Part shown: one piece after another, positions 1-7,800 of the stretch
Numbering within the stretch: the stretch's first letter is position 1
Layout of the letters: each line of letters opens with the position of its first letter
Source: SLFT01 sp964493075
GTDB lineage: Bacteria; Hydrogenedentota; Hydrogenedentia; Hydrogenedentales; CAITNO01
Reading direction: 5' to 3'
DNA length: 12,713 bases
Assembly: GCA_964493075.1 (NCBI GenBank)
Contig: CAZBNU010000106.1
Span: forward strand, 1-12,713
The notes under the pieces: generated by a model
Database searches by the model: none
Told to the model about the DNA's origin: nothing
Seen by the model: the letters and a program-made list of their open reading frames with translations, nothing else
Program-made: the position numbers and the translations under genes

Positions 1-1026
1 GCGCACCTGTTTCATTCCGGCGATTCCAGCCGTGATTTCAGGTTTTCGCTGGGCGAGTTGCTGCGCATGAACCAGTTATACCGCGAGACGCCGGAAGCCG
101 CTTATCATTGTGACCCGGATGGTGTGGAAGCGGACGGGTATGCGGCAGGAGAAAATACGGCGGCCCAGGACTGCGACCCCCACCGCGGCGATTATAATGC
201 CCAGGACTGGCGCTTTTCGGTAGGCGAGATGGTGCGTATTACCCAGTTGTTCATGGGAACCCCGGAACATGCCTACCACCCTGATATTGATGGTGAGGAC
301 GGCTTTGCCGTTGGTCCCTGGGACGTGAAGAAGGCCAAATCCTTGTTGTCTCCTGCGTATATGCAACCATACGGTTATATTTCCGCCCGGCGTGGTCCGG
401 CAGGTATTATAGTGACCTTTACCCTTACATGGGATACCTCTGCGGGAAGTCCCGTTATCGCTATGGGATATGAGTCTATGCTTCCTGCTGGCTGGTCCTA
501 CCTTGGCATGGAACGGGGTGTTGTACCCGTGCTGCAGCCTGCAGCAGGAAAATCAGATGACCTGGGATTTGTCTGGCAGGAAAACTGGTTGCAGAAGGGC
601 GGCTGTTATGGCGAGTTTACATTTGAGATTCAGGCGGGAGATGTGATTGATCTGGAGCAAGTACGAAGTCTGGCCGGTGAAATGGTGTACCGTGTCCTGG
701 ATGAGGAAGGCGAAAAACGGGCGCCGACAGCATTCATGGATGATCTGGACGGCGACGGCATCCCCGATTATCTTGAAGGACCGGGAGATGCGGACGGCAA
801 TGGAATCCCGAATGCGTTGGATTTGGATTCGGACAGCGACGGTGTTCCCGACGAGGAGGAATATCTGCAAGGCACCGACCCCTATGACTATGAAAAAGAC
901 GGTTTGCCCATGTCCCGCTCCGCGTCGCTGGCACTACTTGCGGCGCTGTTGTGCGTGGGCATTGTCCGCATAATGAAGAAACAGGATAACAAGTGCGTGC
1001 CCCAAGGGCATGAAAAATTACGCTAA
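1..1026 (+). CDS. Surface protein with dockerin-like repeats, beta-sandwich, TSP3-like calcium loops and C-terminal membrane anchor (5' end missing)
   Basis: The frame is open from base 1, so the true start lies outside the window and 341 residues are visible. Two related dockerin/EF-hand-like repeats start at visible residues 5 and 61 (HSGDSSRDFRFSLGELLR and HRGDYNAQDWRFSVGEMVR), each followed by a Tyr-His...DG-[YF]-A-x-G segment. Residues about 121-241 form a beta-sandwich-like domain resembling the N-terminal domain of the next gene (shared LPAGW/LPASW and MVYRV/VIYRV motifs). Residues 247-300 hold Asp-rich loops such as DLDGDGIPD and DSDSDGVPD, typical of thrombospondin type 3 calcium-binding repeats. 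The C-terminus has a hydrophobic helix (about 307-323) and a basic tail (RIMKK), probably a cell-envelope anchor. No catalytic domain is visible; a structural or adhesive role is inferred. It is probably co-transcribed with the next gene, which starts 12 bases after this stop. Confidence 0.85.
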   Translation, partial: AHLFHSGDSSRDFRFSLGELLRMNQLYRETPEAAYHCDPDGVEADGYAAGENTAAQDCDPHRGDYNAQDWRFSVGEMVRITQLFMGTPEHAYHPDIDGEDGFAVGPWDVKKAKSLLSPAYMQPYGYISARRGPAGIIVTFTLTWDTSAGSPVIAMGYESMLPAGWSYLGMERGVVPVLQPAAGKSDDLGFVWQENWLQKGGCYGEFTFEIQAGDVIDLEQVRSLAGEMVYRVLDEEGEKRAPTAFMDDLDGDGIPDYLEGPGDADGNGIPNALDLDSDSDGVPDEEEYLQGTDPYDYEKDGLPMSRSASLALLAALLCVGIVRIMKKQDNKCVPQGHEKLR

Positions 1027-1030
1027 GGAG
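1025..1030 (+). promoter_or_regulatory. Ribosome binding site that decides the start of the glycosidase gene
   Basis: AAGGAG overlaps the stop codon of the upstream gene. There are two in-frame ATGs, at 1033 and 1039. The first is only 2 bases from the Shine-Dalgarno core, the second 8 bases away, so ATG 1039 is the better start. The overlap supports translational coupling of the two genes. Confidence 0.75.
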
Positions 1031-1038
1031 AAATGCAC

Positions 1039-3399
1039 ATGCCAACGGGCCAGAAAGTTTATATCGGCATTTTGATGTTTGTAGTGATGCCGTTATGGTG
1101 CGCATCGGGCGCCATGACCATAACGCGTACCGCATCCGATTATGTTGCGGGTACGACCCTGGATATTACAGTGGCATTGGAGTTTCAAGGCGGCGATCTT
1201 ACGGCCCTGGGTCTTGAGGAAACACTGCCGGCATCATGGATGTATGACAGTCTTGTCAGCGGTGATTTGCCAGGCACAGCGCCAGTCATACCTGTGGAGT
1301 TTGTTGAGTTTGCCTGGGATCCGCCGCTCGACACCCTTACATTTACATACCGCGTAAATGTCCCCCTTGGACAGTCAGGCCCTGTGTATATTGATGGCAC
1401 GGTGATCTACCGCGTGCAGGGTGTTCCCGGGGAGCAGCAAGCACAACTCATCACCGAACTGGTGCCGGAAGGGTATGTTCCCGGTGAAGGCGAGGGTGAA
1501 GGGGAAGGTGAAGGCGAGGACGAAGTGCCGCCAGCGTGGTTCACTTTTGCAGAAGGCTCGGGCGCCAACCTGCCCTGGATCAATTACGGTTGGGACCTGG
1601 GCGCGAATCCCTGGGGTGGCGACCATGGCGGATTCAGTGCGAATGCCGATGTGCTGGATCAGGAGTTTGCCATTCTGGAATCTGCCTGCGCACAACTGGC
1701 GCGGGTGTTCCTTTTTGCCGATGGGCGTACGGGCATTGTTGAAACAGCGCCAGACGAGTTTGAATTTGACGCCTATGTCTATGACGATATGGACGTCCTG
1801 TTGGCAGCTGCCGCCGCGCACAATGTGAAACTACTTCCCGTGCTGCTGGATTACAAAATTGCCGACGGTGTGACGGAAGAGGACACCATTGCCGTAGGCG
1901 AGCAGCCTGCTCTACTGGTGGAGAACAGAGACGCCTTTGTGGCGCTGCTGAGTGAATTCGTAGAGACCTATGCGGGTTCACCCGTCATTTTTGGATGGGA
2001 CATTATAAATGAGCCGGAACTGGTTACAGCCGTTGACCAGACGGAAGTGCGCGCCTTTGTACAAGCTGCCGTAACGGCCTTTGGTGTTGTGAATGCCCAA
2101 CCTCTCACCGTCGGAAGCTCGCGTTGCGATACCGTGACTGATTGGGTGGGGTTGGGACTGGATTTCTATCAGATGCATCACTATGACGACATGGAGGGCT
2201 GCCCACTGGATGTTCATGTCCTGTCCTATGGACTGGATGCGCCCCTTATCATCGGCGAAATACAGCCCACAGAGGTAGCAGATAAACTTGCACTTGTTGA
2301 GACTCAGCGTTATGCAGGCGCCCTTTTCTGGAGTCTGCGTTCGGATTATGATTTCATCGGTGTGGCGCCGGAATATGCCGCTTTTTTTGGCTGTGAGTTT
2401 GACGAATGCATTCGCGACAGCGAAGTGCCCACGATCACCTTGTTGGGCGAGGCGATTGTAACACTTAATTGTGGCGACGTTTATACGGATGCGGGAGTTG
2501 AGGCAAATGACGCATGCGACGGCGATTTAACGGCATCGGTTATTGTAGGCGGTGATACCTTGGATATGGGTGTACCGGGCAATTACGTGATCACCTATAA
2601 CGTAATGGATGCCGCATTGAACGAAGCCATTGAAGTACAGCGAACAGTTACAGTTCTTGACAATTGTGCCGAAGGCGAGGGCGAACCCGTCGAAGGTGAA
2701 GGCGAACCCGCAGAAGGCGAAGGCGAAGGCGAAGGCGAAGGCGAAGGCGAACCCGTCGAAGGTGAAGGCGAACCCGTCGAGGGCGAAGGTGAACCTGCTG
2801 AAGGTGAAGGTGAACCTGCTGAAGGTGAAGGCGAACCCGTAGAAGGTGAAGGCGAACCCGTAGAAGGCGAAGGCGAACCCGTGGAAGGCGAAGGCGAACC
2901 CGCAGAAGGCGAAGGCGAACCCGTAGAAGGCGAAGGCGAACCCGTGGAAGGCGAAGGCGAACCTGTAGAAGGTGAAGGTGAACCCGTGGAAGGCGAAGGC
3001 GAACCCGCAGAAGGCGAAGGCGAACCCGCAGAAGGCGAAGGCGAACCTGAAGAAGGTGAACCCGCGGAAGGTGAAGGCGAATATGCGGAAGGGGAGATCG
3101 CAAGCGAACTTCTGGATCAGTTTGCGTTGGCTGATACCAACGGTGACGGCGTGCTGAGCTATGAAGAAGCACTTGCCATCATAGCCGCATTGACACGAGA
3201 ACAATTCAACAGTCTAGACGCCAACGGGGACGACTTCCTGAGCATCGAAGAACTTGGCGGTGACGAAGGTGGCTGCGGTTGCTGTAAACGCACCCCCCCC
3301 AATACCAAGATAAACTTTAAACGGCTGTTGGGCGACTGGCTACTGGTGGGCTTGAGCCTGCTGGTGCTCATCTCCCTTGCCAACCGTCATAAGCGTTAG
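1039..3399 (+). CDS. Secreted, anchored clan GH-A (GH5-like) glycoside hydrolase with DUF5011, EGEGEP linker, EF-hands and Cys-rich C-terminal anchor
   Basis: 786 residues from ATG 1039. A signal peptide ends at about Ala25 (CASGA). Residues 26-145 are a beta-sandwich related to one in the upstream gene. After a short EG linker (150-162), residues about 167-454 look like a TIM-barrel glycoside hydrolase. The strand-4 motif DIINEPE carries the presumed acid/base Glu325, and IIGEIQP carries the presumed nucleophile Glu407, with QMHHYDD and GALFWSLRSD between and after. A DUF5011/Cry22-type Ig unit (about 462-543) keeps its Cys pair (NCGD, DACDGD). A Glu-Gly-Pro linker (545-686) leads to two EF-hand loops (699-710 DTNGDGVLSYEE; 727-738 DANGDDFLSIEE, with Asp where Gly is usual at position 6). 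The tail is GGCGCCK, a spacer, one transmembrane helix and NRHKR. Substrate is unknown; a GH5-type endo-glycanase on the cell surface is likely. An ATG at 1033 would add two residues. Confidence 0.92.
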   Translation: MPTGQKVYIGILMFVVMPLWCASGAMTITRTASDYVAGTTLDITVALEFQGGDLTALGLEETLPASWMYDSLVSGDLPGTAPVIPVEFVEFAWDPPLDTLTFTYRVNVPLGQSGPVYIDGTVIYRVQGVPGEQQAQLITELVPEGYVPGEGEGEGEGEGEDEVPPAWFTFAEGSGANLPWINYGWDLGANPWGGDHGGFSANADVLDQEFAILESACAQLARVFLFADGRTGIVETAPDEFEFDAYVYDDMDVLLAAAAAHNVKLLPVLLDYKIADGVTEEDTIAVGEQPALLVENRDAFVALLSEFVETYAGSPVIFGWDIINEPELVTAVDQTEVRAFVQAAVTAFGVVNAQPLTVGSSRCDTVTDWVGLGLDFYQMHHYDDMEGCPLDVHVLSYGLDAPLIIGEIQPTEVADKLALVETQRYAGALFWSLRSDYDFIGVAPEYAAFFGCEFDECIRDSEVPTITLLGEAIVTLNCGDVYTDAGVEANDACDGDLTASVIVGGDTLDMGVPGNYVITYNVMDAALNEAIEVQRTVTVLDNCAEGEGEPVEGEGEPAEGEGEGEGEGEGEPVEGEGEPVEGEGEPAEGEGEPAEGEGEPVEGEGEPVEGEGEPVEGEGEPAEGEGEPVEGEGEPVEGEGEPVEGEGEPVEGEGEPAEGEGEPAEGEGEPEEGEPAEGEGEYAEGEIASELLDQFALADTNGDGVLSYEEALAIIAALTREQFNSLDANGDDFLSIEELGGDEGGCGCCKRTPPNTKINFKRLLGDWLLVGLSLLVLISLANRHKR
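1486..1524 (+). repeat. Short Glu-Gly linker between beta-sandwich and glycosidase domain
   Basis: In-frame GAR-GGN hexanucleotide repeat coding for a run of EG dipeptides that ends in E-D-E. It separates the N-terminal beta-sandwich from the catalytic barrel. It is the shortest of four EG-type tracts in the window. Confidence 0.9.
2671..3096 (+). repeat. EGEGEP[VA] tandem repeat: 21-bp unit, 142-codon acidic linker
   Basis: The dominant unit is 7 codons (E-G-E-G-E-P-V or E-G-E-G-E-P-A). A pure EG stretch interrupts it near 2716-2750, and it degenerates at the end (EPEEGEPAEGEGEYAEGE). Synonymous GGC/GGT and GCA/GTA/GTC changes distinguish units, so the array is partly diverged. It places a long, highly negative spacer between the Ig-like unit and the EF-hand/anchor region, most likely as a stalk. 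It also creates long phantom minus-strand ORFs rich in Phe-Ala or Leu-Arg. Confidence 0.93.
3133..3252 (+). other. EF-hand pair next to the C-terminal anchor (domain)
   Basis: Two 12-residue calcium loops with Asp at position 1, Asn at 3, Asp at 5, Ser at 9 and Glu at 12 lie 16 residues apart, the geometry of a paired EF-hand or dockerin-like module. The second loop has Asp instead of Gly at position 6. It sits between the acidic stalk and the Cys-rich anchor. Confidence 0.8.
3268..3396 (+). other. Putative C-terminal sorting/anchoring signal: GGCGCC + transmembrane helix + basic tail
   Basis: The last 43 residues have a tripartite layout: a Gly/Cys cluster (C746, C748, C749), a polar spacer with KRTPPN and KINFKRLLGD, a hydrophobic helix of about 17 residues (WLLVGLSLLVLISLA) and the basic end NRHKR. 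This is the general form of MYXO-CTERM, GlyGly-CTERM and related processed tails. I cannot assign it to a named family. The role in surface anchoring, perhaps with lipid attached at Cys after cleavage, is inference. Confidence 0.6.
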
Positions 3400-3419
3400 T
3401 TTCTCCCTGAAAATATCAC

Positions 3420-3444
3420 CGGGCCGTGCATGTTGTGCGGCCCG
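3420..3444. terminator. Hairpin after the glycosidase gene (possible terminator)
   Basis: CGGGCCG and CGGCCCG form a perfect 7-bp inverted repeat. Pairing can extend inward by two G-U, one C-G and one A-U pair to a 3-base loop. It starts 20 bases after the stop at 3399. The following bases (TTCCATTTCC) are only modestly T-rich, so a weak intrinsic terminator or an mRNA 3'-end protecting stem is likely. Confidence 0.5.
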
Positions 3445-3465
3445 TTCCATTTCCAAAACCCCATT

Positions 3466-3636
3466 TTATAAAAATCCCCACTCAAGCCGGAAAACCTCCC
3501 TCATATACCTTGGAAAACCGTCCAAACCGATCACCCCGTCCTCCACAAATAATCCAGCTACATCCGGGTCTGTGCAGAAATCGCCAAAAAAACACCAATT
3601 GATTTCACTGCGGAGATTTCGTTGCCCCGGTTTCAT
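3466..3636 (-). CDS. Doubtful small ORF, 56 residues, unknown
   Basis: Minus-strand ORF from ATG at 3636 with a possible Shine-Dalgarno GAGG six bases upstream; an in-frame stop lies just before it at 3649-3651. The peptide starts MKPGQRNLRSEINWCFFGDF and has a balanced composition, unlike the low-complexity shadow ORFs elsewhere. The hairpin at 3420-3444 lies just downstream and could serve it too. No domain is recognised. It could equally be chance, or the degraded end of a former gene. Confidence 0.2.
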   Translation of the reverse strand: MKPGQRNLRSEINWCFFGDFCTDPDVAGLFVEDGVIGLDGFPRYMREVFRLEWGFL

Positions 3637-3674
3637 GTCCACCCTCACCTATGTCACCACACATCTCACATAAA

Positions 3675-3681
3675 AAGGAGG
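3675..3681 (+). promoter_or_regulatory. Orphan Shine-Dalgarno-like site
   Basis: AAGGAGG is an excellent anti-Shine-Dalgarno match, but no ATG, GTG or TTG lies 4-12 bases downstream. It may be chance in an AT-rich leader, or the remains of a lost start. Confidence 0.25.
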
Positions 3682-3712
3682 TAAAATCGGCAGGTTTTTC
3701 GCCAGATAAAAG

Positions 3713-3742
3713 TTTTATTTTTACCATAGTTGGTGGTATATT
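3713..3742 (+). promoter_or_regulatory. Weak candidate promoter for the C10 peptidase gene
   Basis: TATATT at 3737-3742 resembles a sigma70 -10 box. TTTTAT at 3713-3718 is 18 bases upstream but is a poor -35. The site lies about 100 bases before the start codon, in the most AT-rich stretch of the window. Based on sequence resemblance only. Confidence 0.22.
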
Positions 3743-3830
3743 CTTTTTATACAGGAATGGTTCCGAAGACGTCTTTTTAGTGAGATTGGGCGTAGAGGTG
3801 TACGTTTTGTTCATCATCATTTAGTACAAG

Positions 3831-3835
3831 TAAGG
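3831..3835 (+). promoter_or_regulatory. Ribosome binding site of the C10 peptidase gene
   Basis: TAAGG ends 8 bases before ATG 3844. It supports this ATG, which is also followed directly by a good signal peptide. Confidence 0.55.
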
Positions 3836-3843
3836 TATTCACC

Positions 3844-4710
3844 ATGCTACATTTCCCCCGTTTTTATGGATTGAAAAGGGTTTTGTTCTTTTTTCTTATT
3901 GCGTTGCTTCCTGTTCTGGCAAATGCTGCACCTGTTACAGAAACGCAAGCGGAACAGGTTGTGCAAGGCTGGCTTGCCGCCAATTCCGATCCATTCGGCA
4001 CGTCTTTAAGCACTACCATAGACGCTACCGAGGCCTTCTACTCGCAAGCACTGCCCGGACGCATCGCCTATTTTGTGGTTTCTCTTGATCCGACAGGTTA
4101 CGTGGTGGTTTCGGGAGACGATCTGGTGGAGCCGGTAGTGGCGTTTGTTGTTGAGGGGAACTATGATCTGTCGGAGGACAACCCCCTTGCCGCACTGGTA
4201 TCCACAGATATGGATGGCCGTGTGCAATCTGCCGAAGCATACGAATCGGGCACTTCAAAGAACCTGTTGCCTGATGACGCGGCAAACTTTTCCAGCGCTC
4301 AGTCGAAATGGGAACAGATACTGAGTGATGAAGGGGATAAGGCGGGTTTGGCAAGCGTTTCCGATCTCCGGGTGGGGCCGTTGGTGGAAACCCTTTGGGC
4401 GCAATCCGCCATTGGTCTGCCGGATTTTTCCTATGTGGCCTGCTACAACTATTACACTCCACCTTATGGAGATGGCAACACCTATAATCATCCGTGCGGT
4501 TGTGTGGCCACCGCTATGGCGCAAATCATGCGCTATTTTCAGTATCCCACGGGCAACATCGGTACGGCTTCTTACACGATTACGGTAGACGGCACGCCAA
4601 GACTGGAAGCCCTTCGCGGCGGCAACGGATCGGGCGGCCCCTACAATTGGGGAGCTATGCCGACCAGGCCTTGGCTGGGCGCCACGCTTGCAGAGCGGCA
4701 GGCCATCGGT
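3844..4710 (+). CDS. Secreted C10 (streptopain/SpeB-like) cysteine peptidase, N-terminal part, cut by an assembly gap
   Basis: 289 residues are visible before the Ns. A basic start (RFYGLKR), a hydrophobic core and ANA at 26-28 make a clear signal peptide. Residues about 29-140 resemble the Spi/propeptide inhibitor domain of C10 zymogens (VVQGWL; GYVVVSGDDLVEPVVAFV). From about 175 (VGPLVETLWAQ, YNYYTPP, YNHPCGCVATAMAQIMRYF) it matches the start of the mature C10 peptidase. Cys220 in GCVATA is the presumed catalytic Cys. The catalytic His and the rest of the fold would lie about 150 residues later and are not visible. The function would be an exported cysteine endopeptidase made as an inactive precursor. 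The gap hides the junction with the downstream domains, so continuity with 4811 onward is inferred. Reading on through the Ns in this frame stops at 4830, which is meaningless because the gap size is arbitrary. Confidence 0.9.
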
Positions 4711-4810
4711 NNNNNNNNNNNNNNNNNNNNNNNNNNNNNNNNNNNNNNNNNNNNNNNNNNNNNNNNNNNNNNNNNNNNNNNNNNNNNNNNNNNNNNNNNN
4801 NNNNNNNNNN
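4711..4810. other. Assembly gap (exactly 100 N)
   Basis: Exactly 100 Ns is a common placeholder for a gap of unknown length. The reading frame before it ends on a codon boundary at 4710 and the frame after it begins at 4811. If both sides are one gene, the true gap must therefore be a multiple of 3, which 100 is not. A complete C10 fold would need several hundred missing bases. Confidence 0.97.
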
Positions 4811-7800
4811 GCTACAAAATCAGGGTATAATTTTGCGCCTCAACCTGTGACTACCGGTCGTTCTGCGCACTATTACAGCGTTTCCGGAAATGTATGGGGC
4901 GTTGATTTTGTACCTGCACCGCCGAGTCCCACCATAGGATTCACGGCAATACCGCTTACAGCCTCTTGTGCAGCAGGACAAAATGCAACCAGCCAATCTT
5001 TTTATGTATGGAATGCAGGCGGCGAGGGCACGTTGAACTATACCATCAGTGATGATGCGGCCTGGCTCTCGCAAACACCGGCAACCGGTTCCTCAACGGG
5101 CGAATACGACCTGATTGCGGTGGACTACGACACGGCAGCACTGCCCTGGGGCATCTATACCGCCACCATCACCATTACTGATTCTGCAGCGACCAATTCG
5201 CCGCAGACCATTCCCGTAACTCTTCGCGTCAGTCCGGACCTTCCCACGGCGGTAGATGATACGTCTCGTGCCTGGACCCCTTCCGGTGATGCAGCCTGGT
5301 TCGGCCAGACGGATGTCTCGTATGACGGACAACATGCGGCACAAAGTGGCACTGTTGCCGACAACCAAACCAGTTCCTTGACAACCGCTGTTGAAGGGGT
5401 TGGCGACGTGGCATTCTGGTGGAAAACCTCCTCCCAGGACGGTTCAGACACGCAGACTTTCTATATTGACGATGTGCCGCAGGATTCCCTTTCCGGGGAC
5501 TCCGGCTGGGTGCAGAAGACGTACCGTACCACTCCCGGTATCCACATCCTGCGCTGGACTTATGCCAAGGATGCTGCCGATGCCACCGGCAGTGACTGCG
5601 GCTGGATTGACCAGTTCTCCTTTACCGAATGGACACCGACGCTTGAAGAATCCCTTGACTATCCCCCAGCCAGCTGGTTCAAGACAGGCGGTGACTGGAC
5701 GGGACAGACGGCAGTAACCCACGACGGTATTTCTGCAGGCAGAAGCCCAGTCCCCGCCTGGGGACCCATGAGCAGTGCTATACAATTTTCCGTGCGCGAT
5801 GCGGGCACTATTTCGTTCTGGTGGAAGGTATCTTCTGAAGAAAATAGTGACTACCTGCGTTTCTACATCAATGATGTGGAAACGGCGGCCATTTCAGGGG
5901 AACAGGATTGGGCCTATGTCAGTTTTGAGGTTGCAGATGGCTGGAACGAAATGAAATGGTTATATACCAAGGATGCCGTCGGAAATGCGGGAAGCGACTG
6001 CGGCTGGCTTGACGAGGTGAATTTCGTCCGAACCAACCCGCCTGTTATTGAATCCAACTTGTATCTGTTAACGCCCATATGTACTCAGGGCGAAAACGCC
6101 GCTGCCCAATCGTTTACCCTCTGGAACAGTGGCGGATATTGGGTTAACCCGGTTTTCACCAAGAATGCTGCATGGATCATAACGCCTTCCTGTGCTTCGC
6201 TTTCCTATTCTCACGAAACCCATCCCACGGCTATTACCTACGATACATCCAGTCTTCCTGAGGGCATCTATACTGATACGCTCATTATAAGTGACAGTTA
6301 TGGGGTTGCCGTTCCAATAGAGATTCAAATAGTCCTGACCGTCGGCAACGCCGGTTTTATTCCGTTGCCCATTGCGCTGGACAACGAACTGCTTGACTGG
6401 ACTACAGCGGGCGATGCCCCCTGGCATGGGCAGAGTTTTATTTCCTACGATGGCGTTGATGCCGCACGGTGCGGTGCGGTTGGCGAAGGCCAGTACAGCG
6501 AACTCAGTGCTACCGTTCAGGGGCCTGGCACATTTTCGTTCTGGTGGAAATCTTCTTCAAAAAGACTCAGCGATACCTTTGTATTTTCAATTGATGACAT
6601 TGCCCAATCTGCAATTGATAACGAAACGGATTGGGCGCAACTCAGTTATACGATTCAGCCCGCTTTGCATACCTTGAAATGGGTGTACACAAACAACTCG
6701 GCGGGTTACTCCAATAATGAGTGTGGCTGGGTGGACCAGGCTTCCTTTGTCCCCGACACCGTACCAGAAATCAGCGTCAGTACTGCGACGTTATCCTCGA
6801 CGTGCGTCGTCGGTGAAACGGCGCCCAGCGGTACGTTCGAGGTATGGAACTCCTGGGGCGGCATGCTGGATTATGTCATAACCAGCGATGCTCCCTGGCT
6901 CTCCGCCACTCCTGACACAGGGTACTCCTACGGTGTTCACGACACAATTACCGCCAACTATGATACGGGTGGACTGGCGCAGGGAATACATACGGCAACC
7001 TTAACAGTAACGGACAGCGACGCCTCCAACTCTCCCGAGACGATAGAGGTTACGATTACCGTGAATCCAACGGTTAGCATGGCCGTAGATAACGAGACGC
7101 TTGTTTTTGACGATGCAGGCACCACACCCTGGTATGGTCAGATGGTGGCGTCCCATGATGGTGTGGATGCCGCCCGCAGCGGCGCTGTTTCCGGGGATGG
7201 CGTTTTTTCGACACTGTCCACAACCGTATTTGGCCCGGGCACACTTTCTTTCTGGTGGAAGGTGTCTTGCTCTCTTTCAAACCATGCACGCCTTTACTAC
7301 AGCACGGAGGGGTATTCTAATGATGAGATTTATGGCGAGGTGGATTGGGAATACCAAGAATATTACATACCGCCCGGCCCACAGACGCTATCCTGGAAAT
7401 ACTACAAGCAATTTGACTTGCCGGATGGCGCTGATGCTGGCTGGGTGGACGAGATAACATTCACGCCCAACACATTTTCACTGGTTTATGTAGATGCAAA
7501 CAACACCGCGCCTGATCGGGACGGCAGTTCCTGGGCAAAGGCCTTCACGAGCCTTCAGGACGGTGTATATACCGCCTATGCGGCGGGCGGCGGCGAGGTC
7601 TGGGCGGCAGCGGGCGGTTATGATGCCATTGCTGATCCCGTGCTTACCATGATGGAGGGGGTGGAGATATATGGCGGCTTCTCGGGGGTCGAAACCGAAC
7701 GCGACGCCAGGGACCCGGTGCTCAATCCCACAATCGTCTCAGGCGGCACCTGGCTGCAGTGTATTGTGGGTGCAGATAACGCGCTTCTTGATGGATTTAC

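Larger units (their letters stand above)
3400..3843. other. Intergenic region of 444 bases between the glycosidase and C10 peptidase genes
   Basis: No convincing gene. It contains a GC-rich hairpin at 3420-3444, a doubtful minus-strand mini-ORF at 3466-3636, an orphan Shine-Dalgarno-like AAGGAGG at 3675-3681 with no nearby start codon, an AT-rich stretch with a weak promoter candidate (3713-3742), a 10-bp palindrome AAGACGTCTT at 3766-3775, and the ribosome binding site of the next gene. The last 150 bases are clearly more AT-rich than the flanking genes, as expected for a promoter or leader. Confidence 0.7.

Noticed and set aside
2671..3096. CRISPR-like regular repeats
   Set aside because: The 21-bp units are contiguous without spacers, in frame, and code for a uniform EGEGEP linker.
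2527..3204. Long minus-strand ORFs (225 and 174 residues) rich in Phe-Ala or Leu-Arg
   Set aside because: They are antisense shadows of the EGEGEP repeat and the DUF5011 region; the low-complexity FAFAF and RLRL patterns are simply GAAGGC read backwards.
3377..3673. 98-residue plus-strand ORF in the intergenic region
   Set aside because: Its start lies inside the glycosidase gene in another frame, no ribosome binding site is visible, and the Ser/Thr/Pro/Lys-rich peptide shows no domain.
3766..3775. Palindrome AAGACGTCTT as an operator
   Set aside because: A 10-bp palindrome can easily occur by chance and there is no second copy or adjacent regulator gene to support it.
4688..4810. A start codon at 4688 for the downstream ORF
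   Set aside because: This ATG lies inside the peptidase coding sequence in another frame and is joined to the downstream frame only by the placeholder Ns.
4711..4830. Continuation of the peptidase ORF through the Ns to a stop at 4828-4830
   Set aside because: The gap length is arbitrary, so reading frame cannot be carried across it; the coding frame after the gap is the one starting at 4811.
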